Below, piece by piece: positions 1 through 8,365 of a DNA stretch of 64,000 nucleotides. Both the position numbers and the translations under genes were made by a program. Position 1 is the stretch's first letter. Every line of letters begins with the position of its first letter. The notes under the pieces were generated by a model. It saw only the letters and a program-made list of their open reading frames with translations, searched no databases and was not told the DNA's origin. Origin of the DNA: Proteobacteria bacterium UBA981 (GTDB lineage Bacteria > Pseudomonadota > Gammaproteobacteria > Ga0077536); assembly GCA_002292285.1 (NCBI GenBank), contig DBBP01000008.1:447876-511875 (forward strand), written 5' to 3'.

Positions 1-1071
1 AAAAGCCAGCATACGGAGTAGATTCATCTCGAATCCGGACTCAGGATCGGGGCTATAGGGCAGATCGCGGCGACCATTCAGGGCGATTTGGTAATACAGC
101 TGGCATTCGTCAGGCGCGATGCGCCCTGCTAACTCTTGCACTGCGGCGTCGCTCTCGATGTCGCCCGGGTCACCGTCAAGTGCATGTACAACCGCAACGC
201 GGCGCAGAAGCGACAACAGTTCGGCCAGCACCTGCGCATAATCCGGGACGTATTCACTCAGTTCTCGAGCCCGCGCGATCAGCAGATGGCCGTCAGCAAG
301 CGCAATGGCATCGAGCAGTTTGATGACGCGCTGTTGATCGACCGTTCCCAGCATCAACGCCACCTCTTCCGCCAACACTCGCCCTGCACCGTGAGCGATC
401 GCCTGGTCGAGCAGACTCAACGCATCGCGAACGCTGCCTGCAGCGGCTGGTGCGATGAGGTCGAGTGCCGGTGGTTCGAATTCAACACCTTCGGCGTCGA
501 GAACCTTGGCCAGGTGTGCGCTGAGCTGGCTAGCCCCGAGGCGGGTCAGGTTGAACTGTAGACAGCGCGACAGGATCGTCACGGGCAATTTTTTCGGATC
601 GGTTGTCGCGAGCAGAAATTTGACGTGCGGCGGGGGCTCTTCGAGCGTTTTCAGCAACGCGTTGAATGAGTGGTTGGAAAACATGTGCACCTCATCGATG
701 AGGTAAACCTTGTAGCGAGCACGGGTCGGTGCGTACTGGACGTTATCAAGCAGCTCGCGAGTTTCTTCGACCTTAGTCCGTGACGCAGCATCAACTTCTA
801 TCAGGTCTACGAAACGACCTTCATTTATTTCGACGCACGAACTACATTGGCCGCACGGCGTACTGCTGACGCCCTGCTCACAGTTCAGCGCCTTGGCAAA
901 CACCCGCGCCAGGGTCGTCTTACCGACTCCTCGCGTACCCGTGAACAAGTAAGCGTGATGCAGACGATCGCCATCGAGGGCGTTGACGAGCGCTTTCAAT
1001 ACGTGGCCCTGGCCAAGTACTTCGGCGAAACTGCGCGGTCTCCACTTGCGTGCGAGTACCTGATAGCTCAT
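1..1071 (-). CDS. dnaX: DNA polymerase III subunit gamma/tau, N-terminal part (partial at window edge)
   Basis: This is the ATPase of the replicative clamp loader, which loads the beta clamp onto primed DNA. Reading the minus strand from the ATG at 1071 gives MSYQVLARKWRP, the usual DnaX start, then Walker A (GTRGVGKTT), a four-cysteine zinc module (CEQGVSSTPCGQCSSC), Walker B with the sensor segment (LIDEVHMFS) and ...LEEPPPHVKFLLATTDP. About 357 residues are present, covering the AAA+ region and the start of the collar domain; the tau-specific C-terminus lies beyond position 1. The SRP RNA gene lies immediately upstream on the same strand, a common gammaproteobacterial arrangement. Any programmed frameshift site that makes gamma would be outside the window. 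Confidence 0.97.
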   Translation of the reverse strand, partial: MSYQVLARKWRPRSFAEVLGQGHVLKALVNALDGDRLHHAYLFTGTRGVGKTTLARVFAKALNCEQGVSSTPCGQCSSCVEINEGRFVDLIEVDAASRTKVEETRELLDNVQYAPTRARYKVYLIDEVHMFSNHSFNALLKTLEEPPPHVKFLLATTDPKKLPVTILSRCLQFNLTRLGASQLSAHLAKVLDAEGVEFEPPALDLIAPAAAGSVRDALSLLDQAIAHGAGRVLAEEVALMLGTVDQQRVIKLLDAIALADGHLLIARARELSEYVPDYAQVLAELLSLLRRVAVVHALDGDPGDIESDAAVQELAGRIAPDECQLYYQIALNGRRDLPYSPDPESGFEMNLLRMLAF

Positions 1072-1113
1072 CGCATTCAGCTCTTGATAGTGAGGTCATT
1101 GCGGCTGCATCCA

Positions 1114-1137
1114 GCCGCCTCGAAGGAGAAAGGCGGC
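1114..1137 (-). terminator. Hairpin between the SRP RNA gene and dnaX
   Basis: A 7-bp GC-rich inverted repeat (GCCGCCT / AGGCGGC) with a 10-nt pyrimidine-rich loop lies directly after the 3' end of the SRP RNA on the minus strand. No U-tract follows, so it may be a weak or factor-dependent terminator or a processing signal rather than a classical intrinsic terminator. Confidence 0.4.
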
Positions 1138-1246
1138 GGCCGTGCCAGCCACACCTCGGCGCCCGCAGGTACCGCTACCGCTGCTCCCTTCCGGGCCTGA
1201 CGGGGTTTGCAGCGCTGCGCCGCGAGGGGACCGACACGCCCACCAT
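1138..1246 (-). ncRNA. ffs: Bacterial small signal recognition particle RNA (4.5S RNA)
   Basis: On the minus strand the stretch contains the near-invariant SRP domain IV core, GTCAGGCCCGGAAGGGAGCA, followed by GCGGTA. This hairpin is where Ffh binds and where FtsY is activated. The flanks can pair (GGCGTG near the 5' end with CACGGCC near the 3' end), as expected for the long helix of the ~110-nt small SRP RNA. The RNA targets inner-membrane proteins co-translationally. Ends are estimated to within a few bases. The position just upstream of dnaX supports the call. Confidence 0.93.
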
Positions 1247-1258
1247 AGAGTCGCGCTG

Positions 1259-1264
1259 ATTCTA
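1259..1264 (-). promoter_or_regulatory. Possible -10 element for the SRP RNA gene
   Basis: TAGAAT on the minus strand lies about 12 nt upstream of the inferred SRP RNA 5' end, a fitting distance for a sigma-70 -10 box. No good -35 hexamer is visible at 16-18 nt, so this is tentative. Confidence 0.3.
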
Positions 1265-1766
1265 CTCGAAGCAAAAACAAAATTGGTGACCTGGCGCGAC
1301 TATTTATCGTTGGAACGTGATACGCAACTCATCGTCGCACCGTGCGGCCGACACCCGCCCGCTCCGGCATCCACCTGACGTCGCGGCACGCCGGACATAC
1401 AGCCGCGAAGCGGCACCCTCACGCCATTGAGCAAGCCGATATCCAGCACCAATGGGGACCGCAGGACGGCGGCCATGCGCCCGGTTTGCTTCGGAAGGTT
1501 CGGCGCCAGGCCTTTCAATGTGGCGGCCGACTCAGGCCAATCCGGCTGGTCGATTCACCGCTCCGAAGTGGCGTATTCGTGCGGCTGTGTTCACGCCAAC
1601 GTTCCCGGCACGCCGACAACCGACGGTTGCCGCAATGATGGACAGGCCGTGGTTTGTGGGTTGATGTACTACGACTGTATTGAAGGCGACGAGGTCGCGA
1701 CGTCAGTGGTGCGCAAAGCCCTTGCTAGTAAAGCGAGTGCGTCGGTTAAATTCCAACCGCCAGCGC
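1265..1766. other. About 500-bp stretch with no recognisable gene
   Basis: Short ORFs exist on both strands (for example 1427-1876 plus and 1300-1518 minus). They have no recognisable motif, and the plus one runs into the antisense of the SDR gene. I see no tRNA, strong terminator or repeat. The part nearest 1250-1330 should hold the SRP RNA promoter. The rest may be a decayed gene or plain intergenic DNA. Confidence 0.4.
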
Positions 1767-2549
1767 TCAGGCGCGCGCCGTTGACCCGCCGTCGACGGTC
1801 AGAACCGTGCCCGTGCAGTACGACGCTTCATCGGAGGCCAGAAACAAACTCGCATAGGCCACTTCCTCTGGCGTAGCTGGACGACCCATCGGCGAAATCA
1901 GTTTCGGATTTTCCGCCGAGAACAGCATCGGAATCACGCTCTCGACCATTTGCGTTGCAACAAAGCCCGGTGCGACCACGTTGCACCGGATGTTGTTATC
2001 AACATAGGCCACGGACATCGAACGGGTGAGGTTGATAATCGCGCCTTTGGTTGCCGTGTAGGTATGCGCATCGGGCGCACCGCCCATGCCGAATATGCTC
2101 GCAATATTGACGATGGAACCGACGTTCTGCGCTTTCATGTGTTTCAGCACAATGCGTGAGACATAAAACAAACTGTCCAGGTTGAGCGCCATCACTTCGC
2201 GCCATTTGTCCACCGGCGTCGTGTCGAGTGGATCCATCGAACCTGCACTCGTTTCTCTTAAGTTGTAACCCACCCCGGCGGCGTTGAGCAGGATGTCAAT
2301 GCGTTGATAGCGCTCTATGCAGGTTTCCACAGCACCTTCGGCCAGTTCCGGGTCAGAGAGATCGGCGCTGAAGACACTGCCCTTGCCGCTGGCTTTGGTG
2401 ACCTGCGCCAGGGTCTCGTCAAGATTGGATTGGGTACGCGACACGCCCATGACGGTCGCACCTTCGCGGGCAAACATGACCATGCAGGCACGGCCAATGC
2501 CAGTGCCTGCACCTGTAACCAAGGCAACCTTCCCTTCAAGTCGACCCAT
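1767..2549 (-). CDS. SDR family NAD(P)-dependent oxidoreductase
   Basis: A 260-residue classical short-chain dehydrogenase/reductase that interconverts an alcohol and a ketone with NAD(P). It has the cofactor motif TGAGTGIG at residues 12-19, NAAG at 89-92, Ser151 in NIAS, and the catalytic pair Tyr164/Lys168 (YTATK). The C-terminal VDGG segment is typical. It is the last gene of the minus-strand operon that begins with the phosphatase at 6602, 62 bp after the preceding gene. The substrate is unknown; the context suggests it oxidises or reduces the compound handled by the upstream swivel-domain system. Confidence 0.9.
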   Translation of the reverse strand: MGRLEGKVALVTGAGTGIGRACMVMFAREGATVMGVSRTQSNLDETLAQVTKASGKGSVFSADLSDPELAEGAVETCIERYQRIDILLNAAGVGYNLRETSAGSMDPLDTTPVDKWREVMALNLDSLFYVSRIVLKHMKAQNVGSIVNIASIFGMGGAPDAHTYTATKGAIINLTRSMSVAYVDNNIRCNVVAPGFVATQMVESVIPMLFSAENPKLISPMGRPATPEEVAYASLFLASDEASYCTGTVLTVDGGSTARA

Positions 2550-2611
2550 GCGAAACCTCAGATTGTGTGTTGTATAGAATTTTCCCGGACCGGCGGCTCG
2601 GATGCTGGGCG

Positions 2612-3220
2612 CTATTCCTGGCGTTCATGTCCGAGCACGCGCAACAAGTCTTCGTGTAACTCAAACCATACGGTGTGGTAGGACGCCGTGCGCGCATCAC
2701 TGACCCAGGCGGTATCGCCATCCTCAGCTTTCTCTAACGCTTCGGTCAGTGCAACCTTGTACAGACCGAAGCGTGAATCGCCTGCGACCAGCGCGTCGAG
2801 CGCCGGCTCGAAACGTTCATGCAAATCACCCAGCCGACCGATAACCTTATCGTCGTAGTCGGCGTCGCTGTGATCGTTGGCTACCCGTTTACCGCCGATT
2901 TCCACCGTTTGCCACTGCGTGATCAATTGTTTGAGATCGTTGTTGATCAACTCGAACTGCTCATACGCGGCGACAAACTTCGTGTCGTTACGTAAATCGG
3001 CGTAGAAGCGCGAGTACTCCGCCGTCACGATCATGTGCCCCGCAGAAGACAGCATGTAACGGCCATCGACATCTATGATTCGACCGCTCAATACTGCCGC
3101 TTCCATAGTGACCTTAGCGACCGCCGGTGCAACGCCGCTGATAACCGTTATCTCCTCCAGCGTGCCGTTCTTTTTTATCGCCACGCCGTGCATGACGCTG
3201 TGGGTTGGATTAATAGCCAT
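2612..3220 (-). CDS. Unrecognised protein with a possible winged-helix N-terminus, in the PEP-swivel operon
   Basis: About 202 residues with no family I can name. Residues ~15-60 (ISGVAPAVAKVTMEAAVLSG, then GRYMLSSAG) have the look of a small winged helix-turn-helix: helix, turn, helix, basic/hydrophobic wing. The rest is mostly helical and acidic. I chose the ATG at 3220 because GGAG lies 7 nt upstream; an in-frame ATG at 3232 is also possible. It follows the 516-residue gene by only a few bases, so the two are probably translated together. It could be a third subunit of the complex rather than a regulator, since it is co-transcribed and the helical remainder is long. Confidence 0.75.
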   Translation of the reverse strand: MAINPTHSVMHGVAIKKNGTLEEITVISGVAPAVAKVTMEAAVLSGRIIDVDGRYMLSSAGHMIVTAEYSRFYADLRNDTKFVAAYEQFELINNDLKQLITQWQTVEIGGKRVANDHSDADYDDKVIGRLGDLHERFEPALDALVAGDSRFGLYKVALTEALEKAEDGDTAWVSDARTASYHTVWFELHEDLLRVLGHERQE

Positions 3221-3237
3221 TACCGTCTCCATGAACC

Positions 3238-4788
3238 CTATTCTTTGTCGCGCAACGCTTCGACATCGGCACGGCTCAAGCCCGCTCCTTTGCCCTTCAG
3301 CTTACGAGAGTGTTGCTGCTCAATGCCGAACAACTCATCTGCCACCGCCGTGTCCGCGTGATACTTAACCCAGTCACCGCATAAAAAGCGAAACTTCTCC
3401 TGACACGCCTGAGGCACGAATTCACGACTCAGCTGATTGTACTCATCCAGGGTCAACACACCGCGTGAGGTGCGATAGCGATCAGCCTTCGCGCCGAGTG
3501 TGGTGCTGCCGGGACGCATGCCGCCGACACCCGCGACATACGATTCATCACCTAGCACCGAGTACGGGATGTAGCTGAGTGCACGACGCGGCAAACCGGT
3601 GTGCTGCATCATGGTGTACTCGTGCATGATCTGGCTTGGGCAAGTGATGTAGCCAACCAGTTCGCCGAGAAACATGTTGCCGTACTCGTCGTTCAGCAAG
3701 GGTTGAAAGCGCTCCGCGCGCTCGTCCATCATCATCCAGTCGTCGTGCTCGTAGGTGCCGGCAATATGGGCCAATTCCTTGGCGACGGCGAAATAGGTCA
3801 GCGCGCCAGCCTCGAGCTGCTGATCGCGTGTCCACGCCGTCATCTGCTCCCATAGTTTGGCTGTCGCGACTTTAAGACGTGCAGTCAGGTCATTAAATGT
3901 CTCTGTCAGTTCCTGCTTGCTAGCCATGCCGACCGGGACATGACCTTCGCTCAAATAATCGGCCGAGTAGAGACCCACTGCGACAATGTGCTCGGCTTTC
4001 AATTCCGGCTCGGACTCGAAAGAACCCCAGTCGTCGAGCAGATTGATGTGGCAACCCTCAATCGTCATCGTCACGGTCAAGTTGTTATAGGGAATATCGC
4101 GCCCGACATCGTCAAGCCACGGCACATCCGCTTCCGACAGCTCGCGATAATCGCGCACCAGCATTTCGCGTGTGTCGGAGATTTTGTAGGGCCCGTGGTT
4201 GTGACTGGTGAGGCGGCTTTCGCACGAAACCAGAAAGCCATACTGGGCGACGGTCGCCATGAAACCTTGTGCGGCCGTATGCAGGGCGTCACCATCGCGG
4301 CATTCGTAAGCATCGGCATGAAACACCTGCAGACGTTGCTCGGGCATAATCTGAGCGCGGTGACCACCCATCCTGTTCGTGAGATTGCCATCGTTGCGAT
4401 GCCAGGAGAGTTGGTAACGCTTCCAGAAGTCCATGACGTAGACCAGATCTTCAATGCCATCAGTCGGCTTGTTCACGCCCCAATTGATAAGCATTTCGCG
4501 GCCAAGCAAGTAAAAACACGGGATGGTCCAAGCCAGAATCTTGGTTCCCGCGAGGCGCGCGCGATCACCGATTTCCTCAGCCGACATCTGCGCTTCCATC
4601 TTGCGTAGCAAGGACGGATAGCGATACCAGCAATTCAGGTAGGAATACAGAATGTAGGCCGACACCGGAAATATTTTTGACTCTTGCACAGTGCGAGTCG
4701 CACAGAGCCAATAGGTTTCATCAGCGTTCTGCTGAATCATGGAGTTGGTTTCGAGGAGTTGGGCGTAGTCGATTTTTAGTTCGGACAT
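3238..4788 (-). CDS. Unrecognised 516-residue protein linked to a PEP-utilising swivel protein
   Basis: A soluble, Trp/Tyr-rich protein with no signal peptide or membrane segments. I see neither the ATP-grasp signature nor the PEP/pyruvate barrel motifs of PEP synthase, and no nucleotide-binding loop. Conserved-looking blocks include CESRLTSHNHGPY, TIEGCHINLLDDWGSFE and GMRPGSTTLGAKADRYR. It lies 42 bp after the phosphohistidine-domain gene and 5-17 bp before the 202-residue gene. This suggests that the three form one enzyme, with this protein providing the substrate-binding or acceptor part. That role is inference from gene order only. Confidence 0.8.
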   Translation of the reverse strand: MSELKIDYAQLLETNSMIQQNADETYWLCATRTVQESKIFPVSAYILYSYLNCWYRYPSLLRKMEAQMSAEEIGDRARLAGTKILAWTIPCFYLLGREMLINWGVNKPTDGIEDLVYVMDFWKRYQLSWHRNDGNLTNRMGGHRAQIMPEQRLQVFHADAYECRDGDALHTAAQGFMATVAQYGFLVSCESRLTSHNHGPYKISDTREMLVRDYRELSEADVPWLDDVGRDIPYNNLTVTMTIEGCHINLLDDWGSFESEPELKAEHIVAVGLYSADYLSEGHVPVGMASKQELTETFNDLTARLKVATAKLWEQMTAWTRDQQLEAGALTYFAVAKELAHIAGTYEHDDWMMMDERAERFQPLLNDEYGNMFLGELVGYITCPSQIMHEYTMMQHTGLPRRALSYIPYSVLGDESYVAGVGGMRPGSTTLGAKADRYRTSRGVLTLDEYNQLSREFVPQACQEKFRFLCGDWVKYHADTAVADELFGIEQQHSRKLKGKGAGLSRADVEALRDKE

Positions 4789-4830
4789 GGTACGGATTCC
4801 GTAAATTGATTCGCGACAGCAGAAAGCGGG

Positions 4831-5562
4831 TCAGGCGCGGCGCCATACCCGGGCGACAACGTCCCGTTCGGCACCGTAGTCTTCCGCCGTTTTCGCACGC
4901 GCGGACACTTCCACTTCGAGACTGTCACCATCTTTGATACCACTCAGTTTGGCGTTCATCAAACAAGGGATGTTGTACTCGCGGGTGAGGATGGCAAGGT
5001 GTGAACGGGTGGTTCCTCCGGCACACAGAACACCGTGAAATTTCTCCAGCACGGGTGCGGTCAGTGTGCCGCCCGAATCGTCGACAATTGCAATGGTGTC
5101 GGCTGCCACACCGCTGCTCAGGCACTCCAGCACGGTATCGATGGTGCGTACGTAGCGCGCCGTTCCGCTCAGGTTGGTGTCGTGAGTAACAACGTTGTCG
5201 CCTGCCCCGCGTAGCTCCCGCCCGTCTTCATCAACCGCAGCGGTCGGCGCATCCGGATCTTCAAAACTAAAATCTGTGGCGAACAGTCCCGAGTCTTTAT
5301 ACGCCTCTGGTCGTTCGCGCGAGGACGACATCGCCGAGGGTTCGAAGGTATAGCCGAGTCCGAGCAGTTCGTCTTCGAGCGCCTGCATGGTCTGTCGGGT
5401 CAACACCCCATATTCACTACCGAACACAAAGTTCTCCCACGCTTCGCCGCTCGCGCTCAGGTGTTTGCGTACGAGATCTTTGATTCCGGCGTTGTAGGCT
5501 TCCGAGATCGGGAACTCGCACTGGTAACCATACTTGTCGCTGTCGACATAGAGTTTTGACAC
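4831..5562 (-). CDS. PEP-utilising enzyme mobile (phosphohistidine swivel) domain protein
   Basis: 243 residues. The C-terminal part (residues ~155-225) matches the swivelling domain of PEP synthase and pyruvate phosphate dikinase: VLCAGGTTRSHLAILTREYN followed by IPCLM, with the phosphate-carrying histidine at His188. In the known enzymes this domain shuttles phosphate between an ATP-grasp domain and an acceptor site. Here neither partner domain is fused to it. The N-terminal ~120 residues are of unknown type. It lies 29 bp after the phosphatase gene and is followed by two unrecognised genes. A related split architecture is known in phenylphosphate synthase, but no obvious ATP-grasp subunit lies in this operon. 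Confidence 0.85.
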   Translation of the reverse strand: MSKLYVDSDKYGYQCEFPISEAYNAGIKDLVRKHLSASGEAWENFVFGSEYGVLTRQTMQALEDELLGLGYTFEPSAMSSSRERPEAYKDSGLFATDFSFEDPDAPTAAVDEDGRELRGAGDNVVTHDTNLSGTARYVRTIDTVLECLSSGVAADTIAIVDDSGGTLTAPVLEKFHGVLCAGGTTRSHLAILTREYNIPCLMNAKLSGIKDGDSLEVEVSARAKTAEDYGAERDVVARVWRRA

Positions 5563-5591
5563 TGACTCTCTCCCCCCTTAAGCAAAAGCGT

Positions 5592-6602
5592 TCAATTTGT
5601 ATAGAGATCGCGCAAGCGTTTCACCGCGTGCGCATCAAGACCATAGTTCTGGCGTAGAAATTCCGCACTCGAACCGAAATCTGCGTCGATTGCCGCAAAA
5701 GCAGCTTCCAGGTACGACAAGCGCGTATCCAGTAGCGGCCATATCAGCGCCCTGCCAGTCTCACCGGGCCGCGTCACCGCGTACTTTTCCAACACGCGAG
5801 GCACTTCAGCAGCGGCCGGAAAGAAGGTTCCCGAGAGCATGAAATCATACCCGATCGTTTCCCGCGGCACGCCGAGCGCGGACAGCACCAGCGCCGTCCC
5901 GACACCAGTGCGTTCTTTGCCAGCTGAACAATTCATTAGTAGCGCGCCCGACGGATCTTCGAGCAGCGCCTCAAACAAGCCTGCGTAGCACGGCGCGGCC
6001 TCGCGAACCAGGGTTTCGAGCATCTGGTGCACGGCGTCGACAACCTCGGATGGACCGTCAGCGCTCGCGAACAAGCGATGAAAGAAATGCGCATCGCCGA
6101 TGCCCGGCATGATGTCGAGCGTGTGGACGGCGGGAGCGCCAGGTAACTCGGTATTCTCGTGCGCGCGTTCCTCGTCGATACGAAAATCGCACACCGTCGA
6201 AATATTCAGCGCCGCGAACGTCTGCTTGTCCGCTGCAGTCAGCTTGGACATATGTCCCGAACGGAACAACCTCCCCCACCGTACCCGGCGTCCGTCCTCG
6301 GTCCGATAGCCGCCAACATCACGAAAATTGACGCCGCCGTGCATCTCAACCGGCCGTTCGGCGACTATCAGTGGTTCGTCCGTGGCAGGGACCAACAAAA
6401 AATAACAGCGGGTCGGTGCATCTGGGGCGGCGAACGTCGCCTGCTGATGTGCGCCCTCAATGCATGGATTCGCGCGCTCGATGGCGAGCGGATCGGCTCC
6501 GGCAAAAATGATGACCGGTTCGGTAGTAAAGCATTCGTCCCAGCTTATTTGGTAGCGCTCAGCGGCAACCCGCGTCACCTCAACATGAGTAATCGTATCC
6601 AT
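5592..6602 (-). CDS. Tyrosine-protein-phosphatase-like CX5R phosphatase
   Basis: 336 residues. The phosphatase domain begins at residue ~88 with NFRDVGGYRTEDGRRVRWG and LFRSG, and has the P-loop NCSAGKERTG with Cys225 and Arg231 spaced as CX5R. This is the pattern of the bacterial Tyr_phosphatase_3 (IphP-like) family, which removes phosphate through a cysteinyl intermediate. Residues 1-80 form an extra N-terminal domain of likely beta structure. It is the first gene of the operon with the swivel protein, so one enzyme may add and the other remove a phosphate group. The physiological substrate is not evident; it may be a small molecule rather than a protein. Confidence 0.88.
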   Translation of the reverse strand: MDTITHVEVTRVAAERYQISWDECFTTEPVIIFAGADPLAIERANPCIEGAHQQATFAAPDAPTRCYFLLVPATDEPLIVAERPVEMHGGVNFRDVGGYRTEDGRRVRWGRLFRSGHMSKLTAADKQTFAALNISTVCDFRIDEERAHENTELPGAPAVHTLDIMPGIGDAHFFHRLFASADGPSEVVDAVHQMLETLVREAAPCYAGLFEALLEDPSGALLMNCSAGKERTGVGTALVLSALGVPRETIGYDFMLSGTFFPAAAEVPRVLEKYAVTRPGETGRALIWPLLDTRLSYLEAAFAAIDADFGSSAEFLRQNYGLDAHAVKRLRDLYTN

Positions 6603-6784
6603 TATTTATTTCGTCCCTCGGAGGCTCGGCAGCATAACGCAGACCGCTGGCGGGCGGCAGTCAAAGCCAGGCGTGAATCGGCGCGCGTGGTGAGCTGCAC
6701 TGGACGCTCATTTGTCGACGTGGCCGCACTGTCGAGCGTCGCAGATGGCGTTACACTGATGTGCACGCCCAAAGGGCCGAATCT

Positions 6785-7528
6785 ATGTCTTTGACCGGTA
6801 TCGTGCTTATGTCGCTGCTGAATGCAACAACTCTGTCTGTCGATGGCGAAGCCATCAGCACACCCCCACAGCAAGCTGGGCTTTACGATATCCAGGCGGA
6901 GATCGACGGCCAGCGCAGCGTGCGATTCTCACTGTCTCTGCCGGACGGAATAGACACCGCCGAGCGCCCACCATTGGTTGTGGTACTACATTACGGCGGT
7001 CGACCGACGCGATTCTACGGTCGACCTCTGATCGAGGGGCTGTTCGAGGCCGCGTGGCGCGATCTGGGTGCCATTTTCGTCGCGCCGGAGTCGATCGATG
7101 GACAATGGAATTCGGCGCCCAACGAATCTTTCGTGATGCGACTCATAGAGTCGCTTGCGAGCCACTATGCGGTAGACCGAACAAAGATAGTCATTGCCGG
7201 ATACAGCATGGGAGCGATCGGCAGTTGGCATTTCATTCGCAGCTATCCCGATATTTTCGCTGCAGCCGTACCGGTGGCAGGCTTCCCGAGCGGGACGCTT
7301 GATTGCCCCGTACCGGTCTTTACCTTTGCCGCCCCGAGCGACGAGCTTTTCGATATCAATGCGTTGCAAGCGCAACTCGATGCGGCGCGCGATGGGGCGT
7401 GCAATATCGAATTTCGCAGTGTCGAAGCCCGCGGTCACTACGACGTCGGCGGCTTTGCTGGCGACGTCGGCCTGGCGTTGCCGTGGTTACTCCAAATTTT
7501 CTCCGCGACGAACGTAGAAGGAAAGTAG
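6785..7528 (+). CDS. Secreted alpha/beta hydrolase (esterase or depolymerase-like)
   Basis: About 247 residues with the nucleophile elbow GYSMG (Ser141), a VVVLHYGG oxyanion strand and a late histidine (ARGHYDVGG). The pattern resembles the PHB-depolymerase/feruloyl-esterase-like branch (dienelactone-hydrolase fold). I chose the ATG at 6785, which has AAAGGG upstream and opens a hydrophobic N-terminus like a signal peptide; an in-frame ATG at 6761 would add 8 residues. It probably acts in the periplasm or outside. The cupin gene follows by 3 bp, so the two are co-transcribed. The ester substrate is unknown. Confidence 0.82.
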   Translation: MSLTGIVLMSLLNATTLSVDGEAISTPPQQAGLYDIQAEIDGQRSVRFSLSLPDGIDTAERPPLVVVLHYGGRPTRFYGRPLIEGLFEAAWRDLGAIFVAPESIDGQWNSAPNESFVMRLIESLASHYAVDRTKIVIAGYSMGAIGSWHFIRSYPDIFAAAVPVAGFPSGTLDCPVPVFTFAAPSDELFDINALQAQLDAARDGACNIEFRSVEARGHYDVGGFAGDVGLALPWLLQIFSATNVEGK

Positions 7529-7531
7529 CTC

Positions 7532-8035
7532 ATGAAAAACCACCCTTTATTGCCGCGTTTTTGCCTTGCGATCATTCTGAGTCTATCCATCAGCATGGAG
7601 TGCCTGGCACACGGCGACACTGACGAAACTTCCGCCGCCGGCAGCGGGGCCGCTTATCCTGCTGCGAGCAGTGGCACCCGGACACTCGTGCAAGGGCCGG
7701 TATGGATAAAAATGCTCGCCGACGCGAGTAATCTCGGGCGCGACGACATTGAAGTTGGCGAACTGTTCCTTCCTGTCGCATACGGCGAGGGGGCCGCGCA
7801 CGCACACGGCAGTCTGGAAATTTTCTATGTCATCGAAGGCGTACTCGGACACGAAGTGAACGGTCATTTGCACCGCCTCGAGGCCGGCATGCTGGGCTTC
7901 GTCAAACCGGGAGACAACGTACGTCACTCGGTGCTTTCCGATACGGATGTGCGCGCAGTGGTCATCTGGATGCCTGGCGGCGAGAGCCAGACCTTGCTCG
8001 ACCATGCTGGTTTTACGCTGGCGCCTGCAAACTAG
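7532..8035 (+). CDS. Secreted cupin-domain protein
   Basis: 167 residues. It has a clear signal peptide (MKNHPLLPRFCLAIILSLSI, cleavage near CLAHG) and a single cupin barrel with motif 1 AHAHGSLEIFYVIEGVLGHE and motif 2 GDNVRHSVL. His residues in both motifs suggest a bound metal. An AAGGAA ribosome site lies upstream. It starts 3 bp after the hydrolase stop, so the pair is an operon. The reaction is unknown; it could be a small-molecule isomerase or dioxygenase, or a binding protein in the periplasm. Confidence 0.85.
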   Translation: MKNHPLLPRFCLAIILSLSISMECLAHGDTDETSAAGSGAAYPAASSGTRTLVQGPVWIKMLADASNLGRDDIEVGELFLPVAYGEGAAHAHGSLEIFYVIEGVLGHEVNGHLHRLEAGMLGFVKPGDNVRHSVLSDTDVRAVVIWMPGGESQTLLDHAGFTLAPAN

Positions 8036-8060
8036 ACGTGTCGAATCGGCGGGCGAATCG

Positions 8061-8336
8061 TTGAAATCGGACCCAAAGAAACTCCTGAAGCGGCACGAAG
8101 CGTTGATCCACTCGGACATGCGCAAGGTCGTATCGCATGTTCAACGCGAGGCCGGAGAATGGCTTATTAACACCGTTCTGATCGAGGGCTATGACGTACC
8201 GTTTCGCTACAAACGCAAGAAACGCTATAAAAGCCTGGTTGGAGCGAGCGTTAATCTGACCTATTACGCGAGTACGGAACGCGTAGCCGCCATGGACATC
8301 GAAATCATGAAGGTGGTACGCATCCGGCGCGCCTGA
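8061..8336 (+). CDS. Conserved small basic protein of unknown function
   Basis: A 91-residue, Lys/Arg-rich protein (KKLLKRHEALIHSDMRK, RYKRKKRYKSL, ending EIMKVVRIRR). The sequence looks evolutionarily constrained, but I cannot give it a named family with confidence. No ATG fits; I propose the TTG at 8061. The longer frame upstream (ATG at 7947) overlaps the cupin gene antisensibly in composition and looks spurious. It lies 25 bp after the cupin gene and may be part of that transcript. The basic charge would suit nucleic-acid or ribosome binding, but that is only a guess. Confidence 0.6.
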   Translation: MKSDPKKLLKRHEALIHSDMRKVVSHVQREAGEWLINTVLIEGYDVPFRYKRKKRYKSLVGASVNLTYYASTERVAAMDIEIMKVVRIRRA

Positions 8337-8365
8337 TGTGTCATGCGCTGCTTGTGCGAACAGAT

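Noticed and set aside
1427..1876. Plus-strand ORF of 149 residues in the gap before the SDR gene
   Set aside because: It ends inside the antisense of the SDR gene, is rich in Arg, Pro and Ser, and shows no family signature; not supported as a gene.
3940..4608. Plus-strand ORF of 222 residues
   Set aside because: It lies wholly antisense to the 516-residue gene of the swivel operon and has no recognisable motif; the minus frame fits the operon spacing.
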